Positions 7,063 to 15,263 of a stretch of 15,416 bases of DNA are shown here, in pieces. Every line of letters starts with the position of its first letter. Within the stretch, counting starts at the first letter, position 1. The stretch is from an uncultured Bacteroidota bacterium. GTDB lineage: Bacteria > Bacteroidota > Bacteroidia > Chitinophagales > Chitinophagaceae. A program made the translations under genes and the position numbers. The notes under the pieces were generated by a model. That model was not told where the DNA came from. It worked only from the letters and a program-made list of their open reading frames with translations, and ran no database searches. The stretch is from assembly GCA_946480675.1 (NCBI GenBank), contig CAMLKS010000017.1, positions 1-15,416 on the forward strand, read 5' to 3'.

Positions 7063-8481
7063 TTATGCCCATACAGCCCTTATCTGTGCTACGGGTATAT
7101 TTAATTGTTCCCTGTATTTGGCTACTGTACGGCGGGCGATGTTATATCCCTGTTTGCATAGTATATCCATTAGTTGCTGGTCAGTATATGGTTTGTGTTT
7201 ATCCTCTTTAGATATCATTTCCTGGATAATGGTTTGTATCACTTTATTGCTCACCACCTGGCCTTTCTGGTCGGCAATGCCTTCGCTAAACAAGTCTTTC
7301 AGATATACCATGCCAAAATGTGTTTCCGCATATTTATTGCTGGTAATACGAGAAATGGTGGATAGGTCGAGGCCGGTAATATCAGCGATATTGCGCAGTA
7401 CCATCGGCTTCAGCTTCATGATGTCTCCATCCTGGAAAAAGTCGCGTTGCAGGTCTACTACACATTTCATAATACGCATCATGGTATCCTCACGCTGCTT
7501 CACTGCATTTACAAACCACTCTGCAGACTGTAGTTTGCTTTTTATATACTGGCTACCGCTTTTATCCCTGGCACTGCATTGCTCATTCAGTTGCTGGTAT
7601 AATGATTGGTTGACAAAAACAGAATCGGACTTTGATGAGCAGAGCGCTACGTGTATATCATCTCCATTGCGGGTAATGATATAATCGGGCATGATAGTAT
7701 GACGAGGTTCGTAAGAGCCTGCACTTTCGCACACCGGGTGAAACTTAAGGCCCGCCACCAATGCCAGTATTTCTTTTAGTTTTTCATCATCTACACGCAG
7801 CACATGGTGTATCTTATCAAACTGGCGGTTTAAAAGATCATCATAGTGATTATTTACAAGCTTCGTAGCCAGCACCACATTCCTATCTTCCTTGTTCATG
7901 CGTTGCAGTTGCATCAACAGGCACTCTTTGATGCTCGTGGCACCCAGGCCTACCGGGTCTAACGATTGCACCAATGCAATACCCTTTTTTATATCTTCAG
8001 CCTCTACCCATACTTTACTTTGAAATGAGTATTCATCGGCTATTTCATCGGCAGTTTTGTCCAGCATGCCTTTATCATTCAGCAGGTCTATGATGAACAT
8101 GGCGATATCCATTTCCTGTTCGTCCACTTTATACATCATCAATTGCTGCTTGGCATCCTCCCTGAAATCTACCGCTGCTGCCAATGGCCTTTCCGGGGTA
8201 GCTTCACTATCAAAATAGTTGCTGTATTCCTGTTTATAATCGGGGCGGTCATCATAGCCGAATTCATCCCAATCCTGGTAATCCTGCACCTCATCTGCGG
8301 TCTTTTCTTTACCCAGGTCATCTGCGTCTGCATCCTTTGTGTCTAATAAAGGATTTTGTTCCAGCTCGGTAGCAATGCGCATTTGCAACTCCTGCGTATT
8401 CAGGAAAAACAAATTCAGCAATTGTATTTGTTGAGGCAAAATTTTTAACTGTTGTTTCTGTACTTGCTGCTGTGCTATCAT
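7063..8481 (-). CDS. rpoN: RNA polymerase sigma-54 factor
   Basis: A 472-residue protein close to the usual RpoN length. The Gln/Leu-rich activator-responsive region I spans residues 1-47 (LKILPQQIQLLNLF, then LEQNPLL). An acidic region II (about 48-95) follows, rich in Asp and Glu, then the core-binding domain. The helix-turn-helix region carries LRNIADITGLDLSTISRI and a KYAETHFG segment. The C-terminal RpoN box ARRTVAKYRE at 449-458 is exact, which fixes recognition of the -24 element. It lets core polymerase form closed complexes at GG/GC promoters that open only with an ATP-driven activator such as the one encoded 68 bases downstream. It starts the minus-strand operon and is divergent from the CHASE3 kinase across a 218-base gap. 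The start at 8481 is the first ATG and gives a full region I. Confidence 0.97.
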   Translation of the reverse strand: MIAQQQVQKQQLKILPQQIQLLNLFFLNTQELQMRIATELEQNPLLDTKDADADDLGKEKTADEVQDYQDWDEFGYDDRPDYKQEYSNYFDSEATPERPLAAAVDFREDAKQQLMMYKVDEQEMDIAMFIIDLLNDKGMLDKTADEIADEYSFQSKVWVEAEDIKKGIALVQSLDPVGLGATSIKECLLMQLQRMNKEDRNVVLATKLVNNHYDDLLNRQFDKIHHVLRVDDEKLKEILALVAGLKFHPVCESAGSYEPRHTIMPDYIITRNGDDIHVALCSSKSDSVFVNQSLYQQLNEQCSARDKSGSQYIKSKLQSAEWFVNAVKQREDTMMRIMKCVVDLQRDFFQDGDIMKLKPMVLRNIADITGLDLSTISRITSNKYAETHFGMVYLKDLFSEGIADQKGQVVSNKVIQTIIQEMISKEDKHKPYTDQQLMDILCKQGYNIARRTVAKYREQLNIPVAQIRAVWA

Positions 8482-8699
8482 AGGTCAATCAATTAAAGAG
8501 GTACACCTTACTTAATGCAACCTTGAAGCCATTTTTTACAGAAAAGAATGTATTTTACTGCCTGATAGTGCAAAAGCCTTTACCTACGGGCATCTTAGCA
8601 TTTCAAGACTGATAAACATTATTTTAGTTATTATCTGTCAGGATGTTATAAAGCCCATAGCACGAGGAATTTACGCCACGAAATGGGGAATATTCAACC
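8482..8699. other. Divergent intergenic region, rpoN / CHASE3 kinase
   Basis: This 218-base gap must hold promoters for rpoN (minus) and the kinase (plus). I found no exact TAnnTTTG on either strand and no GG-N10-GC sigma-54 site. The only notable item is TGATAGTG at 8563-8570, an 8-mer that recurs as the core of the inverted repeat inside the kinase gene at 8745-8766. Confidence 0.5.
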
Positions 8700-10100
8700 A
8701 TGAGATTATTCAGGATAATAACTATAGCATTCATTGCATCGTTTATGATAGTGACTGCACTATCATTTTATTCGATACGGCAGTATACTACGCTGAGTGA
8801 TTATTCTGCTACGGTAGATCATACCAACAAGGTCATTACGCAGCTGTACACAATAGAAGACATCATTAAGGATGTGGACATCCGGGAGAGCGGATACATG
8901 CTTACAAAAGACACCGGCTACATCACTAATTATAAAGAAGGCATACGCTCTTTAGGCCCTGCATACAGCCATTTGCGCCAGCTAACGGCCGAAAATAAAC
9001 AGCAACAGAATATACTGGTAATGCTGAATACCGCCCTATCTCTGCGCCTGACGGCCTTTAAAAACAATATGATTTATATAGACACTGCGAAAAAAAGCAC
9101 CCCGTCCCCATTCTTCTACGAAGGCAGGGAACGGAAAAAGGAATGTGTGCGCTATATAGAGCAAATGATGGCTACGGAAAAAAATGTACTGCAACAAAGC
9201 CTGAGGCAGAAACAATATTACCAGCAGTTTACTTACACCTTCATTACATACCTGCTTACTACATTCGGGCTTATTACCGTCTTCCTCTTCATCCTGATGA
9301 TAACGCAGTTGAGAAAAAGGCAGGAATATCAAAACGAGCTTCAGAACAGGCTGCTGGACCTTAAGAACTCTCATGCCGAACTGGAGCAAATAGCTTTTGC
9401 CGCATCGCACGACCTGCAGGAACCGCTCAGGAAGATAAAGATGTTCCTTACGCGGCTGGACCTACTGGAGAAAAACAATGAGAACCCCGAAGTGCGCAAA
9501 ACGGTTGACCGCATCACAGCATCGGCTACGCGCATGCAAGACCTGGTGCAAGACCTGGTGAATCTGACATCGCTGGTGGCCGACGATGCCGGGAAAGAAC
9601 CGGTAAATGTAAATCTTGTTGTGAACACCGTTTTGCAGGAGCTGGATGAAAAGATAAAAAGTAAGAACGCAGATATACGCGTAGAGAAAATGCCGGTTGT
9701 TCCCGGTTATAGTCGTCAGTTCAATATTCTGTTTCGTTGCCTGCTGGATAATGCTTTGAAATTTACACGCCCGGGGATGCAACCTGTCATAGCCATACGG
9801 TCGGACATAACCAATGGCGAAGAACTGGCACATTTCAACCGGCAACTGGTTGACAAAAAGTTTTACCGTATTACGGTATCAGATAATGGCATCGGCTTCG
9901 ACAATAAATATATATCAAAAATATTCAGAATGTTTCAGCGCCTACATGGGCAGGATTCGGAATATGAAGGCAAAGGAATAGGGCTTGCCATCTGCCAGCG
10001 CATTATGGTGAACCATGATGGCTTTATAGTAGCCCATGGGCACTTACAAATGGGGGCAACATTTAAATTGTTTTTCCCGGTAACGGAAAATGGAAAATAA
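8700..10100 (+). CDS. Membrane histidine kinase with CHASE3 sensor
   Basis: A 466-residue inner-membrane kinase. The first membrane helix is at about residues 5-25. The extracytoplasmic segment 26-178 is largely helical and carries IRESGYMLTKD (61-71), typical of CHASE3 sensors. The second helix is about 180-202. A coiled coil (205-232) leads to HisKA with H237 in ASHDLQEPLRK. The ATPase domain has N351 (LLDNALKF), DNGIGF at 395-400, FQRLHG at 412-417 and GKGIGL at 424-429. It shares H-box class and F-box motif with the double-PAS kinase at 3937-5514, but not with the REC-PAS kinase. No receiver or regulator follows it, so its partner may be a stand-alone receiver or the divergent rpoN cluster. 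CHASE3 ligand unknown. The stop codon lies inside the downstream terminator hairpin. Confidence 0.93.
   Translation: MRLFRIITIAFIASFMIVTALSFYSIRQYTTLSDYSATVDHTNKVITQLYTIEDIIKDVDIRESGYMLTKDTGYITNYKEGIRSLGPAYSHLRQLTAENKQQQNILVMLNTALSLRLTAFKNNMIYIDTAKKSTPSPFFYEGRERKKECVRYIEQMMATEKNVLQQSLRQKQYYQQFTYTFITYLLTTFGLITVFLFILMITQLRKRQEYQNELQNRLLDLKNSHAELEQIAFAASHDLQEPLRKIKMFLTRLDLLEKNNENPEVRKTVDRITASATRMQDLVQDLVNLTSLVADDAGKEPVNVNLVVNTVLQELDEKIKSKNADIRVEKMPVVPGYSRQFNILFRCLLDNALKFTRPGMQPVIAIRSDITNGEELAHFNRQLVDKKFYRITVSDNGIGFDNKYISKIFRMFQRLHGQDSEYEGKGIGLAICQRIMVNHDGFIVAHGHLQMGATFKLFFPVTENGK
8745..8766. repeat. Perfect inverted repeat inside the start of the CHASE3 kinase gene
   Basis: ATGATAGTG (8745-8753) and CACTATCAT (8758-8766) are exact inverted copies around ACTG. 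The repeat lies 45 bases into the gene and encodes part of the first membrane helix. The TGATAGTG half also occurs at 8563-8570 in the upstream gap. Confidence 0.5.
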
Positions 10101-10130
10101 AAAGGCAGCCAATTGGCCGCCTTTTTATTT
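10099..10130. terminator. Bidirectional rho-independent terminator
   Basis: A GC-rich hairpin has arms AAAGGCAGCC (10101-10110) and GGCCGCCTTT (10115-10124), loop AATT and one A/C mismatch. The flanking A-run and T-run extend the stem. It is followed by T-rich sequence on the plus strand and likewise when read on the minus strand. It ends the CHASE3 kinase gene (stop at 10098-10100) and probably also the convergent small gene, whose stop is at 10146. Confidence 0.8.
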
Positions 10131-10145
10131 GATGCTTCAGGGCTG

Positions 10146-10514
10146 TTAATTCGGTTTATCTTCTTTTATCACCTTTTTATTCATGTCTTCCACCTGACGC
10201 ATAAATTTATTTACAGCTTCATCTGCATAGGCACCATAGGCATCATTCAGCATGCCTTTTACGCCATCATCTGTTTCTATCACATACAATATAGAATTAT
10301 CGCTCGGGTCCGATTCACCTTCAAAACGATAAAAGTTTATTACATGTACCTGTTCGGGGCGATAGCTCTTTTCAGTCGACGGGGCAAAAAGGACTTGCCC
10401 TACAACTTTGAAATTATCAGTATATCCATCTTGCAAAGCCTTATTCATACAGGCACTCAAAGTATTCATTTCCGTGGCCTTATCATTTGGCTTTTTATAC
10501 GGTTGTTGTTCCAT
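10146..10514 (-). CDS. Small conserved protein of the YRFEG/DAYG family, function unknown
   Basis: A 122-residue soluble protein. The conserved core is VINFYRFEGESDPSDNS, then LYVIETDDGVKG and a DAYGAYADE segment. Bacteroidota relatives with this YRFEG...DP.D.S...DG.KG...DAYG.Y.D pattern are often labelled phosphoribosylpyrophosphate synthetase in databases, as I recall. That name looks like an annotation carry-over: the protein is about a third of the enzyme's length and I see no PRPP-binding loop. The N-terminal half has one predicted helix (TLSACMNKALQDGY), the C-terminus a charged helix. It stands alone on the minus strand between a terminator and a gene-free gap. Small stress- or nutrient-responsive protein is only a guess. 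Confidence 0.8.
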   Translation of the reverse strand: MEQQPYKKPNDKATEMNTLSACMNKALQDGYTDNFKVVGQVLFAPSTEKSYRPEQVHVINFYRFEGESDPSDNSILYVIETDDGVKGMLNDAYGAYADEAVNKFMRQVEDMNKKVIKEDKPN

Positions 10515-10876
10515 AACATTCAGGTTTTATAACAGTTATGAAAAGATGCTGCCATGCTTTGTTATACTATGCTTAAGAAAGCGTAAAAATGAGAACGAAT
10601 GATAATCAGACAACTTAGACATTATAAACATAACTATACAGGAAGCCCGCGCAGGGAATTGTAGAAATATGGCAACATATGTAAAAAGCAAAGGGCTGGA
10701 ATTTATATTCCGGCCCTTGCCTTATTTACCAGACCCCCATCTTAGTAATCAAGTTCTTTACTTAAAACATCGTGCCAGCATCGTGGTTCTTCTTTTATTT
10801 GCGTCGTTTATTATTTGCACAACAGTAGTATTCGCGCTAAAAAACCCTTTATTTTGCGTAGCAATTTATAGTACAC
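10515..10876. other. Gene-free stretch of 362 bases with one strong hairpin
   Basis: No credible reading frame fills this gap. A 160-residue plus-strand frame (10669-11151) crosses it but runs out of frame into the next gene and has no family features. It holds the 5' region of the small minus-strand gene (with the 6-bp inverted repeat CATAAC/GTTATG at 10512-10540), an unexplained hairpin at 10691-10718, and the presumed promoter of the gene at 10877. For that gene TATTTTG at 10850-10856 is a poor -7 match. No tRNA fold was recognised. Confidence 0.6.
10691..10718 (-). terminator. Orphan terminator-like hairpin
   Basis: AAGGGCTGGAA (10691-10701) pairs with TTCCGGCCCTT (10708-10718) over 11 bp with one G-T wobble and a 6-base loop. 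On the minus strand it is followed, after two bases, by a run of five T, the form of an intrinsic terminator. On the plus strand the following T-tract is poor. No gene ends into it from either side, so it may terminate a short unannotated RNA encoded in 10719-10876 on the minus strand. Confidence 0.55.
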
Positions 10877-11419
10877 ATGCTTACATTATTAGAGATTCTC
10901 AAATACACCATACCCGCCCTTATCGTATTGATTTCCAGCTATCTTATAGTGCAGAAATTTTTAGTAAGCCAGATAAAACGCAAACAACTGGCCCTGCTTC
11001 AGGACAACCAGCAGATAACCGTGCGTTTAAGATTGCAGGCATACGAAAGATTGGTGCTGTTTATCGAGCGCATCAACCCCAGGCAATTGGTGCCAAGAAT
11101 CTACATGTCGGGGATGAGTGTGGCAGATTTGCAACAAGCTTTGGTGTTTAACATCAAGGCAGAGTTTGAACACAACCTTTCTCAACAGATATATGTATCC
11201 AGCAATGTGTGGAATACAGTGCGCGGTGTAATGGAGCAGGAGATCAATATGATAGGCACATTAGCACAACAATTGAAGCCTGATGCCCCAGCCAAAGACC
11301 TGCATATGCGCATAATAGATGCAGTACTGTCTGAACCCGGCGTGATGCCTACAGAAGTAGCATTGCAAATCATAAATGAAGAAGCTAAAATGGTGCTGTC
11401 TTACGGCGCACAACATTAA
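10877..11419 (+). CDS. Conserved membrane-anchored protein of unknown function
   Basis: A 180-residue protein with one N-terminal membrane helix (about residues 9-27) and a long cytoplasmic, mostly helical domain. Recognisable segments are RLRLQAYERLVLFIERINP, an EFEHNLSQQIYVSS motif with VW shortly after, and a C-terminal INEEAKMVLSYG. I recall proteins of this kind next to methylmalonyl-CoA mutase genes in Bacteroidota, but I cannot assign a function. It ends 29 bases before the GTG start of the mutase, so the two are probably co-transcribed. Whether it has any role in the mutase reaction, for example anchoring, is unknown. Confidence 0.8.
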   Translation: MLTLLEILKYTIPALIVLISSYLIVQKFLVSQIKRKQLALLQDNQQITVRLRLQAYERLVLFIERINPRQLVPRIYMSGMSVADLQQALVFNIKAEFEHNLSQQIYVSSNVWNTVRGVMEQEINMIGTLAQQLKPDAPAKDLHMRIIDAVLSEPGVMPTEVALQIINEEAKMVLSYGAQH

Positions 11420-11448
11420 TAGCGTTTACTACCATAATTTTCTACTAA

Positions 11449-13002
11449 GTGAGCGATAAAAAGATAATTACCGATTCGAATATTGAAATAAAGCAGGTGT
11501 ATTGCGAACCTGTGCAGATGACGGAAAAACCCGGGGAATTTCCCTTTACCCGTGGTGTGCACGCTGCCATGTACCGCAATAAACTGTGGACCATGCGCCA
11601 GTATGCAGGCTTCAGCACGGCGGAAGAATCGAACAAGCGCTACCATTATCTCCTAAACCAAGGCGTTATGGGGCTTTCTGTGGCCTTCGACCTGCCTACG
11701 CAGATAGGTTATGACTCCGACCACGAAATGGCGGAAGGTGAAGTAGGTAAAGTGGGGGTGGCTATCGACTCGCTGGAAGATATGGAGATACTCTTCAAAG
11801 GCATTAAACTGGAAGATATATCTACCTCAATGACTATCAATGCCACAGGTTTCATCCTGCTGTCGTTATATATAGCACTGGCTAAAAAGCAAGGTGCAGA
11901 TATCAAGAAAATATCAGGCACCATCCAGAACGATATATTGAAAGAATATGCAGCACGGGGCACTTACATCTACCCGCCTGTGCCTTCTATGCGTATTATT
12001 ACCGATATATTTGAGTATTGCAGCAAGGAAGTGCCTAAATGGAATACCATATCCATATCGGGTTACCATATACGCGAGGCAGGCAGCAATGCCGTGCAGG
12101 AACTGGCCTTCACGCTTGCCAATGGCAAAGCCTACCTGAAGGCTGCCATAGAGAAAGGGCTGGATATCAATGTATTCGCGCAGCGACTTTCCTTCTTTTT
12201 CAATGCACACAACGATATTTTTGAAGAGGTTGCCAAGTTTCGTGCAGCAAGGCGCATGTGGGCAAACATCACTAAAGAGCTGGGCGCTACAGACTCTAAA
12301 GCACAAATGCTGCGCTTCCACACCCAGACCGGTGGTAGCACCCTGACAGCACAACAGCCTAAGAATAATATCGTACGCGTATCATTACAGGCACTGAGCG
12401 CCGTATTAGGCGGTACACAGTCGCTGCATACCAATGGTTATGACGAAGCCCTTTCGCTACCTACAGAAGAAGCGGCTACCATAGCGCTGCGTACACAGCA
12501 AATCATAGCTTTCGAAAGCGGGGCAACGAATACCGTTGACCCGCTGGCCGGCTCTTTCTACGTAGAACAACTGACCGATGAAGTGGAAGCAGCAGCCTGG
12601 AAGCTGATAGAAAAAATAGATGTGATGGGCGGTGCGGTAAAAGCCATAGAGCAAGGATTTATACAGGAAGAAATAGCCCGAAGCGCTTACAAATACAATA
12701 AAGACATAGAAACAGGCGATAAGATCATTGTAGGCGTCAACAAGTTTGCATCTAAAGAAACCGAAGTAACACCTGTATTTAAGATAGACGATAGTATACG
12801 TGTGGTGCAGAGCGAAAAGCTGAAAGCACTGCGTGCTAAACGTGATGCAGCAAAAGCGGCACAATGCCTGCAAGCCATAAAAGAAAAAGCTGCTACTACA
12901 GAAAACCTGATGCCTGCCGTTATTGAGGCGGTAGAAAACCTGTGTACGCTTGGCGAAATAGCCGATACCCTACGCGGTGTATGGGGAGAGTATAAAGGTT
13001 AA
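11449..13002 (+). CDS. Methylmalonyl-CoA mutase, catalytic large subunit without B12 domain
   Basis: A 517-residue TIM-barrel mutase subunit starting at GTG. Signature segments are [14 protein letters not shown] (49-62), [11 protein letters not shown] (75-85), [14 protein letters not shown] (158-171), [10 protein letters not shown] (203-212), [15 protein letters not shown] and [17 protein letters not shown]. Residues matching those known from the Propionibacterium mutase are present: Y52 (Tyr89), Q160 (Gln197), R170 (Arg207) and H207 (His244). Tyr plus Arg at the first and third positions distinguishes methylmalonyl-CoA from isobutyryl-CoA mutases. The protein stops after the barrel and lacks the C-terminal cobalamin-binding domain with its DxHxxG histidine. 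A separate small subunit must exist elsewhere. It interconverts succinyl-CoA and (R)-methylmalonyl-CoA in propionate and odd-chain metabolism. Its last four bases overlap the convergent gene. Confidence 0.93.
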   Translation: MSDKKIITDSNIEIKQVYCEPVQMTEKPGEFPFTRGVHAAMYRNKLWTMRQYAGFSTAEESNKRYHYLLNQGVMGLSVAFDLPTQIGYDSDHEMAEGEVGKVGVAIDSLEDMEILFKGIKLEDISTSMTINATGFILLSLYIALAKKQGADIKKISGTIQNDILKEYAARGTYIYPPVPSMRIITDIFEYCSKEVPKWNTISISGYHIREAGSNAVQELAFTLANGKAYLKAAIEKGLDINVFAQRLSFFFNAHNDIFEEVAKFRAARRMWANITKELGATDSKAQMLRFHTQTGGSTLTAQQPKNNIVRVSLQALSAVLGGTQSLHTNGYDEALSLPTEEAATIALRTQQIIAFESGATNTVDPLAGSFYVEQLTDEVEAAAWKLIEKIDVMGGAVKAIEQGFIQEEIARSAYKYNKDIETGDKIIVGVNKFASKETEVTPVFKIDDSIRVVQSEKLKALRAKRDAAKAAQCLQAIKEKAATTENLMPAVIEAVENLCTLGEIADTLRGVWGEYKG

Positions 13003-14111
13003 GGCAGATGTAGCTTTTCTTGGGGGGCAGCGGCGTACTGCTGTTCCCATATCCATGCGCTGAGACTGGCTTTCTGGTAGCTTTCTATGCCATCTTCCTG
13101 GTTATTCAGCTTCAGGTACTGGTCGTACATATTAGCGCCATACCGGCTGTAGATACTCCGATATTTTATGCGTTGCGCGCGCAGGGTGTCAAGATGTGCC
13201 AGGGAAACAGGGTTTACCATAGTTTTCATCTCATTTGCCAGTACAGAATCATGCATCTTCAGCCTGCTGTGCGTGTACAGCCATAGGTTGAAGTAGGCAG
13301 AATAACGAAAGGTAGAATCCCCGCTTTTTACGCACAAAGCATAGGCTACCAGGTTAGCATCATCTTCTGCTGCTATACCTGCCTGGTGTGCCATTTCATG
13401 AGATATGACAAAGGGCAGCATAAAATCGGGCAGGTTGCGGTTTACCTGCGCCTCACCCGTAAAGGGATTGAAATAGCCCTGAACACCAATGTATTGCATC
13501 ATATTCCCAAACAAGGTATGCTTCACCCTCAGACCCGATGCATCATTGTAACAATCTGTATACTGCTTGTAATGCTGCCATGAGAGCCGCTCCATTCTTT
13601 TGAATGAATAATCTTTGTACCCACCGATATACGTGTTCATTTTTGTTATCAAAAACTTGTCAAAACGTATCAGGGACGAATCATCTGCAGCTATCTCGTT
13701 TTCATCAAGTTTCCATACTTCCTTCAGTGGCTGCTTATAGTAATTGCCGCCCCAGCCTATCATAAAGAAGAGGCACAAAAGGCATACATTGGTTACAAAC
13801 TTTACGAAGGATATACCAAAGCGCTGATAGTTTTTGTTTAATGTCATCAAAAAATACAGCCATACGATTATTGTATATATCATGCTCAACACCCAGCACG
13901 CATATATCACATCGCCTATGCAAAAAGGTATATAGCGTGTAATGCTATTACGAAGTAGCTGCAATGGCTGAAATATATAAGCACTATACGCTGCTACATT
14001 TCCATTTGCAGACGTAATCCATGTAAACAATAACAAAAGTGTTATAGCTACAGCTAAAAAAATTAAGTTTTTCTTATAGTTATTTATAGAATAACGATTA
14101 TCCCACGGCAT
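12999..14111 (-). CDS. DUF3810 family membrane zinc-peptidase-like protein
   Basis: A 370-residue protein with three N-terminal membrane helices (about 14-34, 64-90 and 102-122) and a globular domain after them. The HEMAH zincin motif is at 238-242, followed by [17 protein letters not shown], where E249 is the likely third metal ligand. This HExxHQxG...E..AN pattern is the hallmark of DUF3810, a Bacteroidota family. It is probably an inner-membrane metalloprotease; the substrate is unknown. The gene is divergent from the efflux adaptor across 69 bases. Its stop codon shares the bases TTAA with the stop of the convergent mutase gene. No terminator separates the two. Confidence 0.9.
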   Translation of the reverse strand: MPWDNRYSINNYKKNLIFLAVAITLLLLFTWITSANGNVAAYSAYIFQPLQLLRNSITRYIPFCIGDVIYACWVLSMIYTIIVWLYFLMTLNKNYQRFGISFVKFVTNVCLLCLFFMIGWGGNYYKQPLKEVWKLDENEIAADDSSLIRFDKFLITKMNTYIGGYKDYSFKRMERLSWQHYKQYTDCYNDASGLRVKHTLFGNMMQYIGVQGYFNPFTGEAQVNRNLPDFMLPFVISHEMAHQAGIAAEDDANLVAYALCVKSGDSTFRYSAYFNLWLYTHSRLKMHDSVLANEMKTMVNPVSLAHLDTLRAQRIKYRSIYSRYGANMYDQYLKLNNQEDGIESYQKASLSAWIWEQQYAAAPQEKLHLP

Positions 14112-14131
14112 ATCCTGATTGCAGATATCAA

Positions 14132-14139
14132 TATCTTTG
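14132..14139 (+). promoter_or_regulatory. Candidate -7 element of the efflux adaptor gene
   Basis: TATCTTTG exactly matches the Bacteroidota -7 consensus TAnnTTTG and lies 41 bases before the ATG at 14181. The -33 TTG expected about 19 bases upstream is not clear. Confidence 0.5.
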
Positions 14140-14180
14140 CTGGCACAATTTCTGAATATTTCATCAAATAAAAGCTATCA

Positions 14181-15233
14181 ATGACCTCGTATCCTAATCT
14201 ATTAGCAACTGCCTTTCTTTCTGTAGCCCTTTTAGTAAGTAGCTGTGGCAGCAAAGAAGATGCATCGAAAGCAAAAGGCGGTCGCCCTAATAAACTTACA
14301 GCCGAAGGTTATATAGTGAATCATGCTACATTCAATAGTTCGTATGCAGCCAGCGGTTCATTGTTACCCAATGAAGAACTGGAAATACACCCTGAAATAT
14401 CGGGCCGCATTACAGCGATTGTTTTCAAAGAAGGCAGCAAAGTGCGCAAGGGACAGACACTGGTACAGCTATATGATGGTGACATCAGGGCAAACATTCA
14501 GAAACTACGCGCGCAGAAACAATTGCAGGTGAAAATACTGGAACGCCAAAAGGAACTGCTGAACATAGGCGGCATCAGCAAGCAGGACTATGAAACCACT
14601 GAAACGCAAATCAGCTCTATAGAGGCGGATATTGCTTTTTCAGAAGCGCAACTGAGGTCTACCAAGATTGTAGCCCCTTTCGATGGCACCATAGGTATCC
14701 GTAATATAAGTGTAGGTGCGGTAGTATCTCCTACTACCCTCATCACTACGCTGCAACAAACACATCCATTAAAAATGGATTTCACCATACCGGAACAATA
14801 TGCTGCCTCGATTACTACGGGCAAGGATGTATTCTTTACTGTTACAGGTAGCCAGGATACATTAGCTGGTAAAGTAGCTGCTATAGACCCCGGTGCTAAT
14901 GTTGCCACAAGGACTGTAAGAGTACGCGCTATGGTACCCAACCCCGATGGCAAGCTGGTAGCTGGGTCTTTTGCTAATGTAGTAGTGCCTTTGCAAAGCG
15001 CACCCGATGCTATCCTGATACCGTCACAATCGGTAATACCGACTACCAAAGACAAGAAAGTAGCTGTAGTGAAGAATGGCAAGGCGGACATGGTAGTAGT
15101 GAAACTGGGCCAGCGCACCAGCGATAAGGTGGAAGTATTACAAGGGCTGCAAGCCGGCGATACCGTTATCACTACCGGGCTGATGCAGGTGAAACCTGGT
15201 ATGGATGTAACCATCAAAAAAATAGGTAGTTAA
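14181..15233 (+). CDS. RND-type efflux periplasmic adaptor lipoprotein (MFP/HlyD family)
   Basis: A 350-residue envelope protein. A lipoprotein signal peptide (residues 1-21) ends in LLVSS before C22, the acylated cysteine. A biotinyl/lipoyl-like half-motif follows (SGRITAIVFKEGSKVRKGQTL, then LVQLYDGD), then a short coiled-coil hairpin (about 112-158, with GGISKQDYE), the second lipoyl half (KIVAPFDGTIG), a beta-barrel domain, and a membrane-proximal domain (LQAGDTVITTGLMQVKPG). This is the AcrA/MexA/MdtA architecture, linking an inner-membrane RND pump to an outer-membrane channel. The expected pump gene does not follow; the next gene is an unrelated ispH-like gene with its own promoter. 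The adaptor may use a pump encoded elsewhere. Substrate unknown. Confidence 0.92.
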   Translation: MTSYPNLLATAFLSVALLVSSCGSKEDASKAKGGRPNKLTAEGYIVNHATFNSSYAASGSLLPNEELEIHPEISGRITAIVFKEGSKVRKGQTLVQLYDGDIRANIQKLRAQKQLQVKILERQKELLNIGGISKQDYETTETQISSIEADIAFSEAQLRSTKIVAPFDGTIGIRNISVGAVVSPTTLITTLQQTHPLKMDFTIPEQYAASITTGKDVFFTVTGSQDTLAGKVAAIDPGANVATRTVRVRAMVPNPDGKLVAGSFANVVVPLQSAPDAILIPSQSVIPTTKDKKVAVVKNGKADMVVVKLGQRTSDKVEVLQGLQAGDTVITTGLMQVKPGMDVTIKKIGS

Positions 15234-15263
15234 GCATTATTATTTCATTAACAGGGCATTACC

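Noticed and set aside
7118..7684. A 188-residue plus-strand frame antisense to rpoN
   Set aside because: It lies wholly within the reverse of the RpoN C-terminal domain and is low-complexity Ser/Leu/Cys-rich, as expected of a shadow.
10669..11151. A 160-residue plus-strand frame across the gene-free gap
   Set aside because: It overlaps the well-supported 180-residue gene out of frame, begins within the orphan hairpin region and shows no family pattern.
14141..14156. A possible sigma-54 promoter upstream of the efflux adaptor (TGGCACAATTTCTGAA)
   Set aside because: The -24 half TGGCAC is good, but the -12 half has GA instead of the near-invariant GC. The TATCTTTG element next to it is a better promoter candidate.
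14588..15217. A 209-residue minus-strand frame antisense to the efflux adaptor
   Set aside because: The adaptor frame has signal peptide, lipobox and both lipoyl half-motifs. The opposite frame is Thr/Val/Ser-rich with no features.
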